The position numbers were made by a program, and so were the translations under genes. A stretch of 64,000 nt of DNA, taken from positions 248,001 to 312,000 of the forward strand of contig JASGCK010000001.1 in the NCBI GenBank assembly GCA_030054145.1, in the 5' to 3' direction. This document shows positions 40,434-48,283 of this stretch, piece after piece (the stretch's first letter is position 1; each line of letters begins with the position of its first letter). The notes beneath the pieces are model-generated. The model had not been told where the DNA came from. It searched no databases and saw nothing but the letters and a program-made list of their open reading frames with translations. Source of the DNA: Cytophagales bacterium. GTDB lineage: Bacteria; Pseudomonadota; Gammaproteobacteria; Burkholderiales; Burkholderiaceae_C.

Positions 40434-41199
40434 GACAGACTCCAGTAAAAACAAACGTTATAACGAAAATTATAACAATGCGAAAACTCTCAATGTACAG
40501 GCGACAGCCAAGGCCATGCTGGCGCAGCATGCCGCACGCACGCATCAACCCCCTCTCGTCTCGCACCTCGAAGTCCCCAAGCGCTCTATCCACACACCGC
40601 AGGGCTTTGCGGCCATGGTGCATTCGATTGCTCACATTGAATGGAACGCGATCCGTTTGGCGCTAGACGCTGTGTGGCGCTTTGATGCAATGCCCGAGCA
40701 GTATTACCTTGACTGGACGCGCGTGGCTGGCGAGGAGACCAAGCATTTCAATTTGTTAGAAGCGTTGCTCACCGATGTGGGCTACACCTACGGCGACTTC
40801 CCCGCACATGATGGTTTGTGGCATATGTGCGACATCACCAAGCACGACATCGTGGCACGCATGGCGCTGGTGCCCAGAACGCTGGAAGCGCGTGGCTTAG
40901 ACGCAACGCCGCTGGTGCAAGCCAAGCTCAAACGCATGACGCTGGCGGGCTTGAATGCCCAGATGCTAGACAACGCCAAGCGGATGAGCACCATTTTGGA
41001 CATCATCCTCGCGGAAGAAATCGGACACGTCGCGATTGGCAACCACTGGTATCGTTGGCTGTGCAAGCGAGACGGCCTTGACCCAATTGCGCATTACAAA
41101 AAACTGGCGCTAGAGTTTGATGCACCGCGCCTGAGGCCTCCGCTGAACATAGCGGCGCGGCTTCAAGCTGGGTTTGTGGCCGAAGAACTAGACCATTAA
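40432..41199 (+). CDS. DUF455 family protein (ferritin-like)
   Basis: The 255-residue protein of the DUF455 family probably adopts a ferritin-like di-iron helical fold; function unknown. Family segments: EVPKRSIHTPQGFAAMVHSI (from about 48), AHIEWNAIRLALDAVWRF with candidate ligand Glu/His, AGEETKHFNLL and LAEEIGHVAIGNHWYRWLC. The first 35 or so residues (SKNKRYNENYNNAKTLN) are Asn-rich, do not look like the family and coincide with the toxin-antitoxin promoter. The original N-terminus was probably replaced when the module inserted, and the true start may be farther in. Confidence 0.85.
   Translation: MTDSSKNKRYNENYNNAKTLNVQATAKAMLAQHAARTHQPPLVSHLEVPKRSIHTPQGFAAMVHSIAHIEWNAIRLALDAVWRFDAMPEQYYLDWTRVAGEETKHFNLLEALLTDVGYTYGDFPAHDGLWHMCDITKHDIVARMALVPRTLEARGLDATPLVQAKLKRMTLAGLNAQMLDNAKRMSTILDIILAEEIGHVAIGNHWYRWLCKRDGLDPIAHYKKLALEFDAPRLRPPLNIAARLQAGFVAEELDH
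40456..40476. promoter_or_regulatory. Candidate operator/promoter of the doc module
   Basis: CGTTATAACG (40456-40465) is a perfect palindrome, and TTATAAC recurs at 40470-40476. On the minus strand this includes a TATAAT box about 35 bases before the antitoxin start. Palindromes overlapping the -10 box are typical of self-regulated toxin-antitoxin operons. Confidence 0.55.
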
Positions 41200-41239
41200 T
41201 GCGTTAGAATATCGGCTCTGTTTCTCATGCAAACACCGT

Positions 41240-41316
41240 GGTGATATAGCTCAGTTGGTTAGAGCGCAGCATTCATAATGCTGATGTCGGTGGTTCAAAT
41301 CCACCTATCACCACCA
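41240..41316 (+). tRNA. tRNA-Met (CAT anticodon)
   Basis: A complete 77-nt cloverleaf with encoded CCA: acceptor GGTGATA/TATCACC, D arm GCTC...GAGC, anticodon stem CAGCA/TGCTG around TTCATAA, and T arm GGTGG-TTCAAAT-CCACC. The anticodon CAT could also belong to lysidine-modified tRNA-Ile, but the stem sequence favours elongator Met. It lies in the gap before trhO. Confidence 0.93.
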
Positions 41317-41349
41317 CATTTCCCCCATTCATCTTGTTACGTTCGTTTT

Positions 41350-42249
41350 ATGCCAAACGTCAAGCCCCCCATACCCGCAGGCATGGATTTATTTCACATT
41401 AGTTTCTACAAGTTTGTGGCTTTGAGCGATGCCGCGATGACAACCAGTGTGGTACGCGCATTGGCCGAGCAGCACGAGCTGCAAGGCTTGATTGACGTGG
41501 CTTTCGAGGGCATCAGCGCCGCCGTTGCGGGTACAGCAAAGAACTTAGATTCGTTTGAGTTGGCTTTGACGAACGATGCGCGGCTGGGTGGCTGTTTTGC
41601 TGGAACCGTTTTTAAGCGCACCGCTTGCAAATCCAAACCCTTTCACTCACTCAAAGTGTCCCATGCGGCGGAACTCATCAAAATTGGTTTAGATGACGAG
41701 ACCAATAAAACGGTGGATGCGACCAAACCGCACGGCATTCGCCTCTCGCCCAAAGAGTGGCGCGAGCTGATTGCCGAGGATGATGTGGTGCTCATTGATA
41801 ACCGCAATAGCTTCGAGTTTGAGCTAGGTCGCTTCAAAGGCGCGATTGACCCCAAGGTTGCGCACTACCGCGACTTCCCCAAATACATTGAAGACAACCT
41901 CCCTGTTTGGAAGGCAGAGGGCAAGCGCGTTGCCATGTATTGCACGGGCGGCATCCGCTGCGAAAAAACGGCGGCTTGGATGGATACGCTGGATACAACC
42001 ATTTATCAGTTAGAGGGCGGCATCATCAGCTATTTGGCTCAGACCAAGGACTTGCCCGATGCCCAGCAGGATTGGCAAGGCGAGTGCTTTGTATTTGATA
42101 ACCGCATTGCGTTGGACGCGAAGCTGCAAGAAACCGACACCAACATCGACGACGTGTATGACGAAGCCCGCGATGGCAAGTGGCGCATCGAACGCGCCAA
42201 GCGCCTCAGTGGCTGGGCAACAGGCCCCATATCAACTAGCGAGCCCTAA
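41350..42249 (+). CDS. trhO: tRNA uridine(34) hydroxylase TrhO (YceA), rhodanese family
   Basis: Oxygen-dependent 5-hydroxylation of U34 in tRNA. It has 299 residues: an N-terminal acylphosphatase-like domain (about 12-100), then a rhodanese domain (about 130-225) with the active loop CTGGIRCEK (Cys198). The ATG at 41350 gives the usual start; the longer frame reads back through the tRNA gene. It overlaps the next gene by one base (TAATG). Confidence 0.94.
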   Translation: MPNVKPPIPAGMDLFHISFYKFVALSDAAMTTSVVRALAEQHELQGLIDVAFEGISAAVAGTAKNLDSFELALTNDARLGGCFAGTVFKRTACKSKPFHSLKVSHAAELIKIGLDDETNKTVDATKPHGIRLSPKEWRELIAEDDVVLIDNRNSFEFELGRFKGAIDPKVAHYRDFPKYIEDNLPVWKAEGKRVAMYCTGGIRCEKTAAWMDTLDTTIYQLEGGIISYLAQTKDLPDAQQDWQGECFVFDNRIALDAKLQETDTNIDDVYDEARDGKWRIERAKRLSGWATGPISTSEP

Positions 42250-43202
42250 TGGCAACGCTTGCGCCCACCCGCGCAGGTGTGAGCGCGAGCATGGTGTATT
42301 TGCCGCCAGAGCAATCAACATCCTGCGGCACGATGTTTGAGTTTTTTACGCACACATTTTCAAAAATAAATCCAAATATTTGGCAAGAACGATTCGATCA
42401 AGGCTTAGTGGTCGATCAAGATGGCCGCGCCGTCAGCCCAAGCGCCGCCTACGTTGGCAGGCAGCATCTGTTTTATTACCGCCATGTGGAGAGCGAGCCA
42501 CGCATTCCGTTTGATGCGGTTGTGCTCTACCAAGACGAGCATTTGGTCGTTGCCGACAAACCGCATTTTTTGCCCGTCACGCCCAGCGGCAGGTACGTGC
42601 AAGAGACGCTACTCGTGCGCCTCAAAAACCAACTCGGACTGCCGAACTTGAGTCCGCTACATCGCTTAGACAGAGACACCGCAGGCCTTGTGCTGCTTGG
42701 CGTGCAGCCCAAAGAGCGCGGCGCATACCAGCAGATGTTCCATGACAGGCAAGTCCATAAAACCTACGAAGCGATTGCGCCGTATAGAGAAGATTTGACG
42801 TTTCCGATGACCTATGAAAGCCGCCTAGAAGACTCACCCATCTATATGCAAATGCACGAAGTAGCAGGCAAGCCCAACAGCCGCACCCACATTGCCCTGC
42901 AAGGCATCCTGCCCGCGAGGCCAAGCGGAGAAAGGGCTAGCGAGAGGCTCGCGCTCTACGAGCTAAAACCCGTCACAGGCAAACGCCATCAACTGCGCGT
43001 CCACATGAATGCGCTGGGGCTACCGATTTTGAATGACGGCATCTATCCCACGCTCACGCCCGAGCAGTTGGTGATGACCGAGGCTGATTACGCCAAGCCC
43101 TTGCAGTTATTGGCCAAAGGCCTCTCGTTTGTGGATCCGATTACTAAGCTTGAGCGGGTGTTTGAGAGTGGGCGGCGGTTTCAGTTAGACTTTCCCGTAT
43201 GA
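42249..43202 (+). CDS. RluA-family pseudouridine synthase
   Basis: Isomerises specific uridines in rRNA or tRNA. The catalytic Asp lies in HRLDRDTAG (138-146), motif I is at about 99-105 (LVVADKP), and GKRHQLRVHMNALG gives the KRHQLR block (317 residues). It resembles the TruC/RluA-like group; the exact target base cannot be told. A 53-base piece of its 3' region is repeated at 43450-43502. Confidence 0.9.
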   Translation: MATLAPTRAGVSASMVYLPPEQSTSCGTMFEFFTHTFSKINPNIWQERFDQGLVVDQDGRAVSPSAAYVGRQHLFYYRHVESEPRIPFDAVVLYQDEHLVVADKPHFLPVTPSGRYVQETLLVRLKNQLGLPNLSPLHRLDRDTAGLVLLGVQPKERGAYQQMFHDRQVHKTYEAIAPYREDLTFPMTYESRLEDSPIYMQMHEVAGKPNSRTHIALQGILPARPSGERASERLALYELKPVTGKRHQLRVHMNALGLPILNDGIYPTLTPEQLVMTEADYAKPLQLLAKGLSFVDPITKLERVFESGRRFQLDFPV

Positions 43203-43438
43203 GCACCATTACTTTTGACACCCTCAACTTTACTCGTCGTTTGCGCGAAGCAGGTTTTGATGAGCGCCAAGCTGAAACCGTGATTCGCGTCGTCGCGGAT
43301 GCTCAAGACAACCTAGTTATTCGCGATCAATTGCAAATTGAATTGGCACCCATCCGTGCATCACTTGATAAGTTAGTTTGGATGATTGGTGCGGTACTCG
43401 GATTGGCAATTGCCAACTTCGCGAAGCAGTATTTTTAA
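43199..43438 (+). CDS. Small DUF1640-like coiled-coil membrane protein
   Basis: The 79-residue protein begins like DUF1640/CCDC90-type proteins (FDTLNFTRRLREAGFDERQA), then a short helical region and one C-terminal membrane helix (about 60-74: WMIGAVLGLAIANFA). It is shorter than most members because much of the central coiled coil is missing. It overlaps the pseudouridine synthase stop by four bases. Function unknown; such ORFs are often near toxin-antitoxin genes or mobile junctions. Confidence 0.65.
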   Translation: MSTITFDTLNFTRRLREAGFDERQAETVIRVVADAQDNLVIRDQLQIELAPIRASLDKLVWMIGAVLGLAIANFAKQYF

Positions 43439-43449
43439 TCTGTAGTCTC

Positions 43450-43502
43450 TACGCCAAGCCCTTGCAGTTATTGGTCAAAAGCCTCTCGTTTGTGGATCCG
43501 AT
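43450..43502 (+). repeat. Duplicated 53-base fragment of the upstream pseudouridine synthase gene
   Basis: Matches 43089-43141 with two differences, in direct orientation, about 360 bases away. It is not translated as part of an intact gene here. It lies directly before a 33-codon antitoxin-like scrap. Confidence 0.9.
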
Positions 43503-43503
43503 C

Positions 43504-43602
43504 ATGCTTCAAACATACAACGCAGAAATAAACGGCTCACAGCTCACGTGGTTAGACAAGCCGCCGAAAATGTTGTCGCATCAACGTGTGCTCATCACTT
43601 AG
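43504..43602 (+). CDS. Short antitoxin-like ORF, probably a remnant
   Basis: A 32-residue frame, MLQTYNAEINGSQLTWLDKP then PKMLSHQRVLIT. The pattern (short beta start, W at position 16, ending V-L-I-T) recalls the N-terminus of small antitoxins found ahead of PIN-domain toxins. No toxin gene follows before the convergent hydratase gene. It directly follows the duplicated fragment. A degraded toxin-antitoxin piece is the likeliest reading, with low certainty. Confidence 0.3.
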   Translation: MLQTYNAEINGSQLTWLDKPPKMLSHQRVLIT

Positions 43603-43634
43603 CTAACGACTTGGTTGTGGCGAAGGCGTTTTAA

Positions 43635-44414
43635 TCAAGCATTCACAAAATTAGCCTTACGCTTATTCACAAACGCATCCATACCTTCCTTTTGATCTTG
43701 CGTGGCAAAGAGCGCGTGGAATAGGCGGCGCTCGAACATGATGCCGTCTGATAGGCCGCTCTCGAAGGCTCGGTTGACGGATTCTTTGGCTGCCATCGTG
43801 GCTAGTTGTCCGTAGTCGCAGATCATCAGTGCCGCTGCCAGCACCTCGTCCATCAGCTTATCTAGCGCGACCACACGGCTGGCAAGCCCTGCGCGTTCTG
43901 CCTCGTCGGCATTCATCATGCGACCCGTCAGCACCAAATCCATTGCTTTGGCTTTGCCCACTGCGCGTGGCAAGCGCTGCGTGCCGCCTGCGCCTGGAAT
44001 GATGCCTAGCTTGATTTCGGGTTGACCAAATTTGGCGTTGTCCGCCGCGATGATGAAGTCGCACATCATGGCTAGTTCGCAGCCGCCGCCTAAGCAAAAG
44101 CCGCTGACCGCTGCAATCACGGGCTTGCGGATGCTACGAATCGTTTCCCAATTGCGTGTGATGTAGTCCGCGCCGTACACGTCGGAGAAGCCCCAGCTTG
44201 CCATCGCGCCAATGTCTGCGCCAGCGGCAAAGGCTTTTTCGCTGCCTGTCACAATCATGCAGCCGATCTTGGGGTCGGCATCAAAGGCTTTGAGCGCTGC
44301 GCCTAGCTCGTCCATCAACTCGCCATTTAGGGCGTTCAATTGTTTGGGGCGATTCAAGGTAACGATGCCAACTTTGTCGGCTTCAATGCGGGTGGTGATG
44401 AATTGGTCAGTCAT
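43635..44414 (-). CDS. Enoyl-CoA hydratase
   Basis: The 259-residue crotonase-fold enzyme adds water to trans-2-enoyl-CoA in beta-oxidation. Oxyanion-hole and active-site segments are present: EKAFAAGADIGAM, GFCLGGGCELAMMCD and FGQPEIKLGIIPGAGGTQRL with both catalytic glutamates (in CELAM and QPEI). It resembles general short-chain enoyl-CoA hydratases/PaaF. It is divergent from the paaG-like gene, and the gap between them is a long inverted repeat. Confidence 0.93.
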   Translation of the reverse strand: MTDQFITTRIEADKVGIVTLNRPKQLNALNGELMDELGAALKAFDADPKIGCMIVTGSEKAFAAGADIGAMASWGFSDVYGADYITRNWETIRSIRKPVIAAVSGFCLGGGCELAMMCDFIIAADNAKFGQPEIKLGIIPGAGGTQRLPRAVGKAKAMDLVLTGRMMNADEAERAGLASRVVALDKLMDEVLAAALMICDYGQLATMAAKESVNRAFESGLSDGIMFERRLFHALFATQDQKEGMDAFVNKRKANFVNA

Positions 44415-44420
44415 AGCGGT

Positions 44421-44503
44421 TCCTAAAATTGAATTGGGGACAGCCCTTAATTATCGGGGGGCTCTACAATGAATTAGGGTCTGTCCCCAATTAAATTTTA
44501 GGA
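44421..44503. repeat. Inverted repeat (32-base arms) containing TTAGGGTCTGTCCCCAATT
   Basis: Arms 44421-44452 and 44472-44503 are reverse complements with three mismatches across a 19-base loop. The outer ends include the ribosome-binding sequences (TTTTAGGA) of both divergent genes. The core GGGTCTGTCCCC also occurs as arms at 58977-59037, showing a dispersed repeat family in this genome. Confidence 0.9.
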
Positions 44504-44511
44504 GAACAAAG

Positions 44512-45300
44512 ATGAGTGACGTGTTATTTGAAGTTAAAGATGCGGTGGCGTTGGTCACGCTGAATCGCCCCGCAGCGCTGAATAGTTTTACCAAACAAAT
44601 GCACCTTGATTTGTGGGCGGCATTCGATCAAATTGAAGCCAATCAAAACATCCGCGCGATGGTGCTCACGGGCGCGGGGCGTGGCTTTTGCGCAGGTGCG
44701 GATTTATCGGAATTCGATTTTGCGGCAGGCGCTGATTTGGTGGAGCGTGCCAATCCGCGCGCTGTGATTCACGATTATTTCAACCCCACGGCGCAGCGCC
44801 TGCAATTGCTGCGCGTGCCCACTATCGCTGCCGTTAATGGCGTGGCGGCGGGCGCGGGTGCGTCGTATGCGCTTGGCTGCGACATCACGCTTGCTGCGCC
44901 AAGCGCCAGCTTCATCCAAGCGTTTAGCAAGATTGGGTTGATTCCCGATTCGGGCGGCTCGTGGCTCTTGCCGCAGCGCCTTGGTATTGCACGCGCGATG
45001 GCGCTGTGCATGACGGGCGATAAGCTCACGGCCGCGCAAGCCAAGGAGTGGGGACTCATCTGGGATGTGGCTGACGATGCCCTGCAAGCCGCACTGGCTA
45101 TGGCTTCCCGTATGGCAGCTATGCCCACGAAAGCATTGGTGGAGACCCGTCACTTGCTGCGTAGCGCGGTGACCAATACCTATAAAGAGCAACTCGATTT
45201 AGAGCGCGATGTGCAATCCAAGTTGGGCTACACGCATGATTACATTGAAGGCGTGAGTGCGTTTTTGCAAAAACGTCCCGCGCAGTTTAAGGGTGAATAA
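44512..45300 (+). CDS. paaG: Enoyl-CoA hydratase/isomerase, PaaG-like
   Basis: A 262-residue crotonase. PaaG isomerises ring-1,2-epoxyphenylacetyl-CoA to an oxepin in aerobic phenylacetate breakdown. The matching segments are GRGFCAGADLSEFDF, NGVAAGAGASYALGCDITLA and FSKIGLIPDSGGSWLLPQRLG, with the isomerase-type Asp instead of the hydratase Glu in IPDSGG. A PaaI thioesterase follows with one base between, as in paa operons, although other paa genes are not in the window. The neighbouring hydratase may act with them. Substrate is probable rather than proven. Confidence 0.85.
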   Translation: MSDVLFEVKDAVALVTLNRPAALNSFTKQMHLDLWAAFDQIEANQNIRAMVLTGAGRGFCAGADLSEFDFAAGADLVERANPRAVIHDYFNPTAQRLQLLRVPTIAAVNGVAAGAGASYALGCDITLAAPSASFIQAFSKIGLIPDSGGSWLLPQRLGIARAMALCMTGDKLTAAQAKEWGLIWDVADDALQAALAMASRMAAMPTKALVETRHLLRSAVTNTYKEQLDLERDVQSKLGYTHDYIEGVSAFLQKRPAQFKGE

Positions 45301-45301
45301 G

Positions 45302-45733
45302 ATGAATCCCAAAGAGTTAGCCACTGCCGTCGCCGCATCCATGTGGAGCGTGGACGTCGCAACTAAAGACACGATGCAAATGAAGCTCATCACCGCCGAG
45401 CCAGGCCGTGCGGTGCTGGAGATGCAAGTGCGCGAATTGCATTTGAATGGGCATCAAATTTGCCACGGCGGATTTATCTTCACGCTGGCTGATTCCACAT
45501 TTGCTTTCGCTTGCAATAGCTACAACAAAGTGGCGGTGGCAGCAGGATGCAGCATTGAGTTTTTAAAGCCCGCGCATCTTGGCGATGTGCTGACCTGTGA
45601 AGGGCAAGAGCAAACGCTGTCGGGGCGGCACGGCATCTACGATATGCGCGTGACCAATCAAAAGGGCGAAACGATTGCGATGTTTAGAGGCAAGAGTGCG
45701 CAGATTGCGGGAGTGGTTATTCCAGAAGTTTGA
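45302..45733 (+). CDS. paaI: PaaI-type hydroxyphenylacetyl-CoA thioesterase
   Basis: A 143-residue hot-dog-fold thioesterase that releases CoA from dead-end phenylacetyl-CoA derivatives. The core HQICHGGFIFTLADSTFAFA (about 57-76) with the catalytic Asp in LADSTF is diagnostic for PaaI. The start at 45302 follows the paaG TAA after one base, so the pair is co-translated. It ends 4 bases from the convergent M61 peptidase stop. Confidence 0.92.
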   Translation: MNPKELATAVAASMWSVDVATKDTMQMKLITAEPGRAVLEMQVRELHLNGHQICHGGFIFTLADSTFAFACNSYNKVAVAAGCSIEFLKPAHLGDVLTCEGQEQTLSGRHGIYDMRVTNQKGETIAMFRGKSAQIAGVVIPEV

Positions 45734-45737
45734 CTGA

Positions 45738-47540
45738 CTAACCCAGCCAATTAGCGAGTTTTTTCGCGTCCGCAATTTTTAATTTCACATCCGCATGAAG
45801 CAGCTGGTTTTTTGGCAGCGTTAAAGTCAATGTCAACATCTGCTTATCTCTGGCAACCCATGCGGTGATTGGCTTGCCAGCGGGTGCGTAAAGTGCCACG
45901 TCGTCCATGCTGCTGATGCGCCACGTTTGATGACCTGTTTTTGACTCCACCTCAAGCGCCAGCCATTCATCGCCTGCGGCAAAGCCTGCCGTGTGTGCAG
46001 GCGTGCCTGACAGCACTTGCTTGATTGTGATACTGCCACCCTCAAAGCCCACGCGCAGTCCAAGTTGTTGGGCAAGGTTTGCTTTGACGGCGACGGTGTC
46101 TACGCCAGCGGTTGCTAGAAGTTTGGTCAGTGGCAGGTCTTTCGTTGTGTGTACCCAGCGCAGCAGCGCTTGCCCGCAAGCCTTATCGGGTATGGCCTCT
46201 AGGATCGATGCCTCTGTAATGCCCGCAGTATTTGACTTAGCGGGCAGTGCATATTTTTGCCAAAGCGCTTGCATCACGGCATCAAGATTGGAGCCGCGTT
46301 CGCGCAAGCTTAAATCGAGGCACAGCGCAACGAGTGCGCCTCGGGTGTAGTAACTCACCGTGCTGTTGACGCTGTTCTCGTCCATGCGGTAATACTTTGT
46401 CCACGCTTCAAAACTGCTGCTTGCCAGCGGGTGAACCAGTCGTCCAGGTGTTTGCATGACTCGGTTGATCGTCTTGGCGAGCAAGTTCAAATATTGCGCG
46501 TCGCTCATCAGCCCTGCACGGCGCAAGATGAGGTCGTCGTAGTAGCTGGTGAAGCCTTCAAAAAACCACAAAAGCTCGGTGTAGTTTTCACGGTCGTAGT
46601 CATAGGGCACAAGGTTTGCGGGGCGCAAGCGCTTGACGTTCCAGGTGTGGAAATACTCGTGGCTAATGAGCCCAAGCAGCGTGATGTAACCCTCGGGCGT
46701 TGACGAGTCGTTGATGCGCGGCAAGTCGCTGCGCTTGGCAATGAGCGCGGTGCTGTTCATGTGCTCCAGCCCGCCGTAACCGTCGTGCGTGGCGCGGAGC
46801 ATGAAGACGTAGCCTTTATCCAGCAAGGCTTGCGGCGGCTTGCCGTTTTTTCCATGCCAAAACGCAAGTTCGCGCTCAACGATTTTTTGCGTATCCGCCA
46901 AAAGCCGTTTACCGTCAAACGTAGCGGTTGCGCCGCTCACCACAAAGTGATGTTTGACTCCACGTGCTGTGAACTTACCCTGCCAAAAATCACCCAGTTC
47001 AAACGGGCTATCGGCTAGCTCGTCGTAGTGGCTGGCTTGGTAAGTTCCAAAGCCTGCCGTGTTGATTTGGAGTGCGGGTAGGGCGGTGGCGACGCGCCAT
47101 GTGGAGAGCACTTCGACAGGCTCAGTGCGAGCGGACGAAATAGCGCGAGCGGGCTCGATGAGCACTTGCTGCGGTGCATGCTCTTGCCCTGCAACCCGCA
47201 TAAATAGGGACGTGCCGTTGAAGAACCCGCGTGTGCTATCTAAAAATGCGGTGCGTACCGAAGCATCGAAAGCGTAGACCTGATACGTAACGGTTACGGG
47301 TTTGGCGCTAGTGTTGGCCAGTCGCCACGTGTTTTTATCAAGCTGCGCAATGGCTAATTTTTTGCCGTCTTGCTTGGCACTCAAAGCTTGCACGTGCTTA
47401 GAGAACTCGCGCACCAAATAGCTGCCAGGAATCCACACCGCCATCGCCAAAGCTTGATGGGGCGCTGGCTTGGGGATCGTTAGCGTAACTTGATACAGAT
47501 GCGCATGCAGATCATGCAATTGGACTTTGTGCTGAATCAT
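45738..47540 (-). CDS. M61 family glycyl aminopeptidase-like metalloprotease with PDZ domain
   Basis: The 600-residue protein has an N-terminal beta domain (about 5-175), a zinc peptidase domain with HEYFH (294-298) in LISHEYFHTWNVKRLRP and the second Glu ligand in WFFEGFTSYYDDL, and a PDZ domain (about 480-560) with FAAGDEWLALEV. Residues about 135-147 (SSARTEPVEVLS) are the translation of an interspersed repeat inserted in frame. Codons 52-78 have a near-exact second copy at 52283-52359. No signal peptide is seen. The physiological substrate is unknown. Confidence 0.92.
   Translation of the reverse strand: MIQHKVQLHDLHAHLYQVTLTIPKPAPHQALAMAVWIPGSYLVREFSKHVQALSAKQDGKKLAIAQLDKNTWRLANTSAKPVTVTYQVYAFDASVRTAFLDSTRGFFNGTSLFMRVAGQEHAPQQVLIEPARAISSARTEPVEVLSTWRVATALPALQINTAGFGTYQASHYDELADSPFELGDFWQGKFTARGVKHHFVVSGATATFDGKRLLADTQKIVERELAFWHGKNGKPPQALLDKGYVFMLRATHDGYGGLEHMNSTALIAKRSDLPRINDSSTPEGYITLLGLISHEYFHTWNVKRLRPANLVPYDYDRENYTELLWFFEGFTSYYDDLILRRAGLMSDAQYLNLLAKTINRVMQTPGRLVHPLASSSFEAWTKYYRMDENSVNSTVSYYTRGALVALCLDLSLRERGSNLDAVMQALWQKYALPAKSNTAGITEASILEAIPDKACGQALLRWVHTTKDLPLTKLLATAGVDTVAVKANLAQQLGLRVGFEGGSITIKQVLSGTPAHTAGFAAGDEWLALEVESKTGHQTWRISSMDDVALYAPAGKPITAWVARDKQMLTLTLTLPKNQLLHADVKLKIADAKKLANWLG
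47106..47137. repeat. Interspersed repeat inserted in frame in the M61 peptidase gene
   Basis: GAGCACTTCGACAGGCTCAG followed by TGCGAGCGGACG is the TTCGACAGGCTCAGTGCG repeat family also seen at 31251 and 34731. Read on the minus strand it encodes SARTEPVEVL within the N-terminal domain of the peptidase. Confidence 0.8.
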
Positions 47541-47546
47541 TGCGAG

Positions 47547-48278
47547 TTAATTAGTCTTTACATCCAGCAGCATTTTTTCTAGTTGGCTGCTGGATATCGC
47601 GCCAGGAATGCGCGTGCCGTCTGCCAGCAAAATGGTGGGCGTTCCTGTGATGCGATGCTTTTTGCCAAGCTCAATATTGCGTGTCAGCGCATCCGTGTTG
47701 CATTTGTTGTTAGTCCGCAGCGGTACTTCGTTCAGCATCCAGTCTTGCCATGCCTTGCCTTTGTCGGCAGAGCACCAAATGGCTTTTGATTTTTCCGTAG
47801 AGTCCGCGCCCAAAATGGGATACAAAAACAAGTAAACCGTGACGTGATTCACCTTTTGCATATCCGCTTCAAAGCGTTTGCAGTAGCCGCAGTTGGGGTC
47901 TTCAAAAATCGCGATTTTGCGTGCGCCCGTGCCGCGCTTGATGACGATGGCATCCTTGAGCGGCAAATCTTTGAAGTCAATCGCCGTTAGTTTATTGATG
48001 CGTTCTTCGGTCAGATTTTTTCCAGTTTTGACATCAATCAGTTGTCCATCAATTAAATAGTTGCCACCCGCATCGGTGTAATAAATATCCGCGCCGCCCA
48101 CGCGAACCTCATATAAGCCTGCGATGGGGGATTTCAGCACCTCATCAATTTTGGGTAGTTTGGGAATGCGTTCGGTTAGATTTTTGCGGATTACATCTTC
48201 TTGCGCTTGGACGTTGAGCGCCGTCAAAGCGATCAAAGCAATGAGGAGTGTGGCGGTGATTTTGAGAATAATTTTCAT
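47547..48278 (-). CDS. dsbC: Thiol:disulfide interchange protein DsbC
   Basis: Periplasmic disulfide isomerase. A Sec signal peptide (1-25, hydrophobic core LLIALIALTAL) and an N-terminal dimerisation domain (about 27-90, IYYTDAGGNYLIDGQLID) precede a thioredoxin fold with the active site CGYC (130-133) in FEDPNCGYCKRF. A second disulfide pair is likely (IWCSAD and NKCNTD), and the cis-Pro lies in ITGTPTILLADG. 243 residues. It lies between the M61 peptidase and a UbiH-like gene, all on the minus strand with gaps of only 5-6 bases. Confidence 0.95.
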   Translation of the reverse strand: MKIILKITATLLIALIALTALNVQAQEDVIRKNLTERIPKLPKIDEVLKSPIAGLYEVRVGGADIYYTDAGGNYLIDGQLIDVKTGKNLTEERINKLTAIDFKDLPLKDAIVIKRGTGARKIAIFEDPNCGYCKRFEADMQKVNHVTVYLFLYPILGADSTEKSKAIWCSADKGKAWQDWMLNEVPLRTNNKCNTDALTRNIELGKKHRITGTPTILLADGTRIPGAISSSQLEKMLLDVKTN

Positions 48279-48283
48279 GATGC

